Assembly (NCBI GenBank): GCA_964441775.1
Contig: CAYTVL010000008.1
Location: forward strand, 1 to 64,000
DNA from: SYOC01 sp964441775
GTDB taxonomy: Bacteria; Desulfobacterota; Binatia; Bin18
Reading direction: 5' to 3'
Length of the DNA: 64,000 bases
Made by a program: the position numbers and the translations under genes. Below the pieces are notes generated by a model. The model was given only the letters and a program-made list of their open reading frames with translations. It had not been told where the DNA came from and did not search any database. The stretch's first letter is position 1. Each line of letters opens with the position of its first letter. Below are positions 58,585 to 64,000 of the stretch, one piece after another.

Positions 58585-59349
58585 ATGCTTGCGCGCGAAC
58601 ATTTTTGGATTTTAACGGCGCTGACTCTGCTTTCGGGGCTCGCGTGGGCGGGTTCTATCTATCAAGCCGGGAGCATGGGTCTTGGTCTGATTACGTGCAG
58701 CATGACTATGGGTGCGCCGTTCACGCTGAGTAATGCGGCGCTCTACGTTGTCTTGTGGGGTGTGATGATGGCGGCGATGATGTTGCCAGCCATGACCCCG
58801 ATCGTTGGACTGTTTCAAACAATTGCTAGACGCAAGCAGGAACAAGGTTTGCCGTTCACCCCGGTTTGGGTGTTTGTGGTCGGTTATGTGGCGTTGTGGA
58901 CCATGACCGGAGGCATTGGCTATGCGGCGGACCTAGCGATGCAATCGCTGCCCGAGGTGTTTCCGCCGGTTCGCGCGTATGGGGCGCTGATTGGCGGCTT
59001 CACTTTGGTGGGGGCGGGTATCTATCAACTGACGCCGCTGAAATATCTCTGTTTGTCGGAATGCCGCTCGCCCATTGGCTTTCTGATGACCAATTGGCGG
59101 GACGGAACTGTCGGAGCTTTTCGCATGGGTATGTACCACGGCGCCTATTGCCTTGGGTGTTGCTGGAGCCTCATGGTCGTGCTCTTCGTCATGGGCACGA
59201 TGAATCTCGTGTGGATGGGGATGCTCTCGATCGTGATTTTTGTGGAGAAGACTGCGCCACAGGGCGTGACCCTAGGAAAAGCGACAGGACTCGCCTTGAT
59301 GCTCTTGGGCGCAGCTCTCACTGTCGGTTTTGTTCCATTCACTGGATAG
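58585..59349 (+). CDS. DUF2182 family membrane protein
   Basis: A 254-residue integral membrane protein of DUF2182 (predicted metal-binding membrane protein family). Six or so helices include LYVVLWGVMMAAMMLPAM (the MxxAMMxPxM motif) and MYHGAYCLGCCWSLMVVLFV, where conserved His and Cys residues are present. The start at 58585 (MLAREHFW) removes repeat-derived sequence upstream. Function not established; a metal or copper-related role is suggested for the family. It is followed by a MaoC-type gene with a 9-base gap. Confidence 0.82.
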   Translation: MLAREHFWILTALTLLSGLAWAGSIYQAGSMGLGLITCSMTMGAPFTLSNAALYVVLWGVMMAAMMLPAMTPIVGLFQTIARRKQEQGLPFTPVWVFVVGYVALWTMTGGIGYAADLAMQSLPEVFPPVRAYGALIGGFTLVGAGIYQLTPLKYLCLSECRSPIGFLMTNWRDGTVGAFRMGMYHGAYCLGCCWSLMVVLFVMGTMNLVWMGMLSIVIFVEKTAPQGVTLGKATGLALMLLGAALTVGFVPFTG

Positions 59350-59358
59350 GAGCATGGC

Positions 59359-59814
59359 ATGATTCAACTCGATCCCGAGCTGTTAGGCAAAGAAATGGTG
59401 GTCGGTGAGGTGCTCGTCACAGCGGAGAGTATCCGCGAGTTTGCCGAAGCGACGAGGGATCTGAATCCGCTCTATGTCGATTCCGAGGCTGCACGACAAG
59501 CTGGGTATCCGGCCTGCATTGCGCCTCCGCTCTTCTGCATGAAGATTCGCGGTGAACATGCGCTGCCGGATGCGACCGTGGGGCCGGGCCTCGTAAGCTT
59601 GAACGCCGGTCAGGAATTTGAGTTGTATGACGAGATCTATGCAGGGCGGACGTATATGGTCTCCGTGAAAATTACCGATGTATACGAGAAAACCGGGAGA
59701 AGCGGTCCACTCGGGGTGATCGTGCGAGAGATGCTCATCAAAGATGCCACGGGTAAGTCGATCGTGCTCATGCGCGAGCGGCGGATGGTGCGATCGCCGG
59801 AGAAGAAGATTTAG
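59359..59814 (+). CDS. MaoC N-terminal-type hot-dog protein (HadA/FAS1-like dehydratase subunit)
   Basis: A 151-residue single hot-dog protein of the FAS1-like/MaoC_dehydrat_N type: LLGKEMVVGEVLVTAESIREFAEATRDLNPLYVDSEAARQAGYP, APPLFCMKI, LNAGQEFELYDEIYAGRTYMVSVKITDVYEKTGR. It normally forms a heterodimer with a catalytic C-terminal-type hot-dog subunit, which is encoded about 110 bases downstream. Together they would hydrate or dehydrate an acyl-CoA or acyl carrier substrate. Confidence 0.83.
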   Translation: MIQLDPELLGKEMVVGEVLVTAESIREFAEATRDLNPLYVDSEAARQAGYPACIAPPLFCMKIRGEHALPDATVGPGLVSLNAGQEFELYDEIYAGRTYMVSVKITDVYEKTGRSGPLGVIVREMLIKDATGKSIVLMRERRMVRSPEKKI

Positions 59815-59902
59815 GGCGTATTGCGTAGACCGTGTTGCGTGGCGCCGAGAACAAACCGATTATGCAATCATTATTACGTAACACGCACCACGTAACACGG
59901 GC
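59815..59902. repeat. Short-word inverted repeat (GCACCACGT family, second copy)
   Basis: GGCGTATTGCGTAGACCGTG(TTGCGTGGCG) on the left and ATTACGTAACACGCACCACG(TAACACGGG) on the right are inverted copies, related to the tract at 4103-4203. It lies between the two MaoC subunit genes. Confidence 0.7.
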
Positions 59903-59925
59903 TTGTAGAACTTTCTAGAACAATT

Positions 59926-60363
59926 ATGAATCCGCAAACTCCAAGAGCTTTTGAGGAAATCGAAATCGGCGACGAGATCGGTCCCGTGTCGTATGCACCG
60001 ACGATCGAGGATATTCAGCGCTACGCTACAGTGGTGCGCATGGTGGATCAACGTTTCCTGAGTAAAGAAGTTGCCCAGCAGCGCGGCTTCCAGCATCCGA
60101 TCGTGCCTGGCCCGCTCAGTTCGACGTTTCTCGTGCGGATGCTGGCGGAGCATTTCCCTGGCTGGCGCTTGCAAACCTTTGCTATCAGTTACCGCACTCC
60201 CATCCGCCACGGTGATACGCTTTCGTTCTGGGGGACGGTCACTCAAAAAGATGAGCAGCAAGGGATCATGACGATTCATTGCGACGTCATAGTCGAGAAC
60301 GGAAATGGCGACCGCGCCATCGTCGGCACGGCCATGCTGCAGCCTCGCCATATACAGAGTTGA
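59926..60363 (+). CDS. MaoC catalytic-type hot-dog protein (HadB-like subunit)
   Basis: A 145-residue hot-dog protein. It shows FEEIEIGDEIGPVSYAPTIEDIQRYATVVRMVDQRFLSKEVAQQRGFQHPIVPGPLSS, where in most active hydratases the tract reads xNPxHxD...GLPxxxxHG. Here the Asp in MVDQRFLS aligns with the Asp, but the expected NPxH is lost and the HG is changed to PG, so catalytic competence is unclear. It presumably pairs with the 59359-59814 subunit. Confidence 0.75.
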   Translation: MNPQTPRAFEEIEIGDEIGPVSYAPTIEDIQRYATVVRMVDQRFLSKEVAQQRGFQHPIVPGPLSSTFLVRMLAEHFPGWRLQTFAISYRTPIRHGDTLSFWGTVTQKDEQQGIMTIHCDVIVENGNGDRAIVGTAMLQPRHIQS

Positions 60364-60379
60364 ACGGTAAAGAGTTTCC

Positions 60380-61090
60380 CTATCGAACAGGAGGCTTGGC
60401 AAACGAGCGCCGTTCGATCATGGGGTTATCAACTGGCGCTTTGGCGACGACCACGTCGTGCGTCATATTGAGGAACAGGCCGTGCCCTACTACTCCCGGC
60501 ATGCTATTGAGATCATGGTTCAATCGCTCAGGGTCAGCAATAGGGCCGAAGTGGGCGTCAATGATCAGATTGCCCAAATCCGACACCACGGGGCCCAGCT
60601 TCCTCACGCCATCACGTAATACTGGCGTTCCGCCTAATTCTTGTAAACGACGTTGAACAAAAGCAACCGCCGGCGCGATCACTTCGATCGGCACAGGAAA
60701 GCGCTCTCCTAACGTGTGCACCAGTTTCGATTCATCAGCAACGATCACAAAACGGTCTGCACAGGCCGCTATCAACTTTTCCAACACGTGCGCTCCGCCC
60801 GCCCCTTTGATTAAGTTGCCAGCGGGATCAATCTCATCGGCGCCGTCAATGGTCACATCGACGTGATGCGTATCGAGAGCGTCCTGAATCGTGATGCCGT
60901 ACTGTCGGGCCAACAAGCGGGTTTGATATGAGGTCGGTACGCCAATGATATGAAGCTGTCCAGCACGCACCCGTTCGCCCAACAGTTCCAAAAAAATCGC
61001 CAAGGTCGAACCTGAGCCGAGACCGAGGACTGCATGAGAGGGAACAAGCTCGAGCGCTGCCGTCGCCGCCGCTTTTTTTAGTGCGTCCAC
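60380..61090 (-). CDS. rpiA: Ribose-5-phosphate isomerase A
   Basis: A 236-residue RpiA that interconverts ribose-5-phosphate and ribulose-5-phosphate. It has HAVLGLGSGSTLAIFLELLG, GVPTSYQTRLLARQYGI, HVDVTIDGADEIDPAGNLIKGAGGAHVLEKLIA (catalytic Asp/Glu/Lys region) and VIVADESKLVHTLGERFPVPIEV. The frame extends upstream without similarity; the GTG at 61090 with GGAG five bases before it gives the standard N-terminus DALKKAAATAALE. It converges on the HadB-like gene, with the two stops 14 bases apart. Confidence 0.9.
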   Translation of the reverse strand: MDALKKAAATAALELVPSHAVLGLGSGSTLAIFLELLGERVRAGQLHIIGVPTSYQTRLLARQYGITIQDALDTHHVDVTIDGADEIDPAGNLIKGAGGAHVLEKLIAACADRFVIVADESKLVHTLGERFPVPIEVIAPAVAFVQRRLQELGGTPVLRDGVRKLGPVVSDLGNLIIDAHFGPIADPERLNHDLNSMPGVVGHGLFLNMTHDVVVAKAPVDNPMIERRSFAKPPVR

Positions 61091-61266
61091 AATGACTCCA
61101 TATAATAAACAAAGATTTCCGAAAGTGTGAGCGAAGACAAGGGCCGAGTGAAACACAATCCCTTGTAGGAGAACAACCCTAGCATCCCCTACATCTAGCG
61201 CAAAGAAGATGAGTAGGATAAAGAAGAACACATTGGTGGAGCGACGAAGCGGAGAGAGGTTTCTGT

Positions 61267-62250
61267 ATGCGCATTGCTCTGGATCCATGGGGAAGCGATT
61301 ACACCAGTCAGTTCGCCGTCCCGGCCGAAGATAATGGCAATGAGGTCCAAGCACAAGAAGAGCCGGTTGAGGATTGCCCTTGGGCTCCGCTTACTCCTTG
61401 TCCACGTACGATGGCGAAGATGACCGCTGTTGTCGACGGCGTCATGCGGACGGACGCCTCTGCTATGGTTATGGAGGGAAATCGCAGCGCGTTGGCGCTG
61501 TTTGGCTCTTACGCCGCCGGAGCGGTGGTGATCAACTCACAAGTGCAAATCGCGCAGGACCGGGTATTTCGGATTTTTCTCGCTGGTGGAAATTGGTCAG
61601 AACCAGAGGACCTTGCGGTGCCAGCCGGAACTAACGCATCGGTTTGCTACGAGGGAATCAGCAGCAAAGCAGACACCTACGAAACACTCCATGAGAATCT
61701 CAGGAAGAAAATGCGCCAAGCGGAAGCACAGGTCGCCGAAGCGCTGTCTGAGGAAGGAAATCTTATCCTTGCTGATGGAAATTTGACCTCTCTCCAGGAA
61801 AGCTCCTCAGTAGTGGGCGTTATCAAGACGATTCATCGGATATATCTCGCTCCCCACAAAGAAGTAATTTTAAAGTACTTACAGCCGGGAGAACGCACCC
61901 CTATTTTTAAAGTTGCCAGCGTGCGTAAGACCGATGGATATAGTGTGTTCTCTTGTTACTTGCGTCTTGCGCGTCCGCAGCTTACGGAGCTGCCGTATGC
62001 AGGGCTTGTCCGTTTGGAAGCAAAAGCCTCACTTCTTAAGGAACGCGCGGTGGAGTTGCTTAACCAAGCCGCCGTGAGAGTGAGTGAACTGGCTTCGCGC
62101 GCGCCGAAAGATCCGCGCGCCCCACAAAACCTGATTCCGGTCGGCGGCCTAGAGCGATATTTGCGCCATCGATTAGGTGATCCGCAATTGTTGTTGCGCG
62201 GCATTAAACAAAAGGTTCGCACCATGATGGAGCAATCCGCTCCCGAGTAG
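61267..62250 (+). CDS. NurA-like DNA-end nuclease
   Basis: A 327-residue protein resembling NurA, the nuclease partner of the HerA translocase. Catalytic-site landmarks are D57 in AVVDGVMRTD and D170/K187 in LILADGNLT...VVGVIKTIH. Further conserved segments are SVFSCYLRLARP and LPYAGLVRLEAKASLL, and a C-terminal histidine is present near YLRHRLGD. In archaea NurA gives 5'-3' resection of double-strand breaks with HerA, Mre11 and Rad50. The HerA-like gene follows 21 bases later. The call rests on motif layout and neighbourhood; overall similarity to archaeal NurA is probably low. Confidence 0.72.
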   Translation: MRIALDPWGSDYTSQFAVPAEDNGNEVQAQEEPVEDCPWAPLTPCPRTMAKMTAVVDGVMRTDASAMVMEGNRSALALFGSYAAGAVVINSQVQIAQDRVFRIFLAGGNWSEPEDLAVPAGTNASVCYEGISSKADTYETLHENLRKKMRQAEAQVAEALSEEGNLILADGNLTSLQESSSVVGVIKTIHRIYLAPHKEVILKYLQPGERTPIFKVASVRKTDGYSVFSCYLRLARPQLTELPYAGLVRLEAKASLLKERAVELLNQAAVRVSELASRAPKDPRAPQNLIPVGGLERYLRHRLGDPQLLLRGIKQKVRTMMEQSAPE

Positions 62251-62271
62251 AGGATATGGATTGGAGGAAGC

Positions 62272-63984
62272 ATGGGTAGGGTGATTGGTACGCAGGACTC
62301 CACGCCGCTCGAATTTTGGGTGTTGCTGGACAAAGGCGAAGCCGTGCAGGTGGATGAAGCCATTGTGGTGGAAACGGACTCGCCGGTCGGTCCGCTCAAA
62401 CTCTTCGGTATCATCAATGTCATTCGCGCCAAACATCAAGGCTCGACCTTCGATTCCGATGTGGTCGAGGCTGACCGTGGCTTGCCGGTCGAGCTTTCCA
62501 TTGCCGCGCACGTGAAAGTCACGCGTCTCGATCCCGAATATTACTATCCGCCATTACCGGGCGACCGGGTGCGCGTTGTCACCGGCGACGAATATGCGCG
62601 CGCGCTCTTCATGGACAAAATGGAGCGCAAATTCCCGCTGGGGCTGTCGCTCTCGCGCAAGGAAGTCGTCTACGGCAACCTCGACTTTCTCAATGGCCGC
62701 AAAGGCGCACACGTCAACATTAGCGGCGTCTCCGGCATCGCCACCAAAACAACGTACACTACGTTTCTGCTGCATAGCTTGTTACACTGTGGCGCGTTGA
62801 GTGATCCGGCCAATACCCATGCGATTATTTTCAACGTCAAAGGCGAAGACTTGCTCTTTCTTGACAAAAGAAACAATACGCTTTCGCCCCAAGACCTTGA
62901 AGAATATGACAAGATGGGGCTCCCTTCGGAACCATTTGACTCTGTCCAGTTCTATGTGCCGCCGACCGAAGCCCCGCGCGGGCCGATCATGCCTCGGGTT
63001 GGGTCGCGTCGCGCCGATGAGGTGACGGCGTATTTCTGGACCGTGCGCAGTTTCTGCAGCGACCGGCTCTTGCGCTATCTCTTTGCTGACGCTGGCGAAG
63101 ATTCTTCGCTGCTCTCTACCCTGGTCTACCAAGTTGAACGGCGACTCTACGAGGCGGCGGAAGAGGCGAAGAAGCTAGGCGAGGGACCGGGCATCGTTCT
63201 GAAAATCGAGAAAAAGAAAAAAGCGGCGAAAGACGAGGATGCGGAGACCGAAGAAGCTGTCGAAGAACGAGAGATCCGTGATTTTCCCGCGTTGATGAAA
63301 GCCATCGAGGCGATGGCGGAAACGACCGGACAAGCTTCCGGTACGATCGGCGCCTTCATGCGCCGTCTTTATGGGTTGGAAGACAAAATCTCCTACATCA
63401 TTCGTGACCCCGGTGATGCCAATCCAACGCAGCACTTGATCAACTGGCGTAATTCGCAAGTGACGGTGGTGAGTCTCAACGGGCTCTACGAAGTCGGTAA
63501 AAGTTTTGTGGTCGGTTCCGTGCTGCAACAAATTCAACAGGAGAAAGAAGCAACGGGTTCGGCAGAGCCTCTGTGCTTCATCGTGGTGGACGAACTCAAT
63601 CGCTACGCCCCACGGGACGGCTGGTCGCCGATTCGCGAGCGCTTGTTGGAAATTGCCGAACGCGGACGTTCGAGCGGGACGATTCTGATTGGCGCGCAGC
63701 AAACCGCGTCGGAAGTAGAGCGGCGCATCGTGGCCAATCCTGCCTTTCGTATCGTGGGCCGCTTAGACGCCGCTGAAGCGGAACGAGCGGAATACGGGTT
63801 TCTGCCGCCGACTTTACGGCAGCGGTCAACAATTTTGACATCAGGACGCATGATCGTGTCACAACCGGACATTCCCACTCCGGTCCCGGTGTGCTTCCCG
63901 ATGCCGGCGTGGGCGACCCGCGCCGAAGAGCAAGAACTACCACCGCCGAATCTCAAATTAGTCAAGACGAGACGGAGTTCATGA
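62272..63984 (+). CDS. HerA-like hexameric ATPase (HAS-barrel, DUF87 type)
   Basis: A 570-residue FtsK/HerA-superfamily ATPase. The N-terminal about 105 residues are a HAS-barrel-like domain (IGTQDSTPLEFWVLLDKGEAV). The Walker A region reads ISGVSGIATKTTYTTFL with catalytic K159, but a threonine replaces the glycine before the lysine of the usual GxxxxGK[ST]. Walker B is LCFIVVDELNRYAP (about 440), followed by the arginine/sensor stretch RGRSSGTILIGAQQTASEVERRIV, diagnostic of HerA. A charged coiled insertion is at about 315-335. Ribosome site GGAGGA. Its TGA overlaps the ATG of the next gene. It probably translocates on DNA with the NurA-like nuclease. Confidence 0.82.
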   Translation: MGRVIGTQDSTPLEFWVLLDKGEAVQVDEAIVVETDSPVGPLKLFGIINVIRAKHQGSTFDSDVVEADRGLPVELSIAAHVKVTRLDPEYYYPPLPGDRVRVVTGDEYARALFMDKMERKFPLGLSLSRKEVVYGNLDFLNGRKGAHVNISGVSGIATKTTYTTFLLHSLLHCGALSDPANTHAIIFNVKGEDLLFLDKRNNTLSPQDLEEYDKMGLPSEPFDSVQFYVPPTEAPRGPIMPRVGSRRADEVTAYFWTVRSFCSDRLLRYLFADAGEDSSLLSTLVYQVERRLYEAAEEAKKLGEGPGIVLKIEKKKKAAKDEDAETEEAVEEREIRDFPALMKAIEAMAETTGQASGTIGAFMRRLYGLEDKISYIIRDPGDANPTQHLINWRNSQVTVVSLNGLYEVGKSFVVGSVLQQIQQEKEATGSAEPLCFIVVDELNRYAPRDGWSPIRERLLEIAERGRSSGTILIGAQQTASEVERRIVANPAFRIVGRLDAAEAERAEYGFLPPTLRQRSTILTSGRMIVSQPDIPTPVPVCFPMPAWATRAEEQELPPPNLKLVKTRRSS

Positions 63985-64000
63985 AATTCCTGCATACCTC
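63981..64000 (+). CDS. Start of an Mre11/SbcD-like nuclease (cut by window edge)
   Basis: An ATG overlapping the herA stop (ATGA at 63981-63984) starts a frame MKFLHT(S). This is the N-terminus typical of Mre11/SbcD exonucleases (MKFLHTADWHLG in many members). Only six complete codons are visible, so the call rests on this start plus the HerA/NurA context, where Mre11 and Rad50 are the expected neighbours. Confidence 0.55.

Noticed and set aside
1..64000. tRNA, rRNA, CRISPR array, prophage or integrase
   Set aside because: No cloverleaf-like T-loop context, no regularly spaced direct repeats and no phage structural or recombinase genes were recognised.

Overview
The window is a moderately GC-rich bacterial chromosome segment, densely packed with metabolic genes. 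It comes from a draft metagenome-style assembly: the run of 100 Ns at 18800-18899 is flanked on both sides by the same 55 bases. The gene content (Ltp2-like thiolase with a DUF35 partner, DapL, GTP-type PEP carboxykinase, ethylmalonyl-CoA-pathway enzymes, cyclase-AAA-TPR giants, many amidohydrolases and MaoC hydratases) resembles uncultivated aerobic lineages formerly placed near the Deltaproteobacteria (Binatota/Desulfobacterota or Tectomicrobia types). That assignment is a low-confidence inference; no rRNA or other phylogenetic marker is present.

Layout. 1-1.7 kb: 3' end of a cyclase-AAA-TPR gene and a broken toxin-antitoxin pair. 1.8-5.4 kb: FAH-family hydrolase, Ltp2-like thiolase, DUF35 partner and GDPD. 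5.4-9.3 kb: MFS transporter, epoxide-hydrolase-like enzyme, VOC protein and MaoC protein. 9.4-12.9 kb: second cyclase-AAA-TPR protein. 12.9-14.7 kb: BKACE enzyme and nucleotidyltransferase. 14.7-22.8 kb: heavy-metal RND efflux operon with its two-component regulator. 23-27.2 kb: c-type cytochrome cluster with an outer-membrane barrel cytochrome, a decayed cytochrome copy and a TIGR03118 protein. 27.9-31.9 kb: two amidohydrolases and an alcohol dehydrogenase. 32-34.5 kb: uppP, a CmcJ-like enzyme and a ferritin-like protein. 34.6-51.6 kb: an ethylmalonyl-CoA-pathway island (MeaB, Ecm-like mutase, tandem epimerase, CitE-like lyase, methylsuccinyl-CoA dehydrogenase, mesaconyl-CoA hydratase, cobalamin adenosyltransferase, PEP carboxykinase), interrupted by small two-gene modules and a third cyclase-AAA-TPR gene. 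51.8-61.1 kb: signalling and housekeeping genes (transaldolase/FSA, folK, lhgO, argC, dapL, rpiA) and a split MaoC pair. 61.3-64 kb: a NurA-HerA-(Mre11) DNA-end-processing operon running off the window.

How the genes work together. The 34-52 kb block could convert C5/C4 CoA esters through methylsuccinyl-CoA, mesaconyl-CoA and methylmalyl-CoA to glyoxylate and propionyl-CoA. MeaB and the PduO-type adenosyltransferase would service the B12 mutase, and PEPCK would lead into gluconeogenesis. Crotonyl-CoA carboxylase/reductase is not in the window.

Repeats are the other theme. There is a 170-bp inverted-repeat element in two oppositely oriented copies of identical length; one has split the 3' tail of a cyclase-type gene with a 5-bp CTTAG duplication. 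There are several classes of short-word inverted repeats at gene boundaries. Related repeats also lie in frame inside the cyclase-AAA-TPR genes, including at the same linker in all three paralogues.
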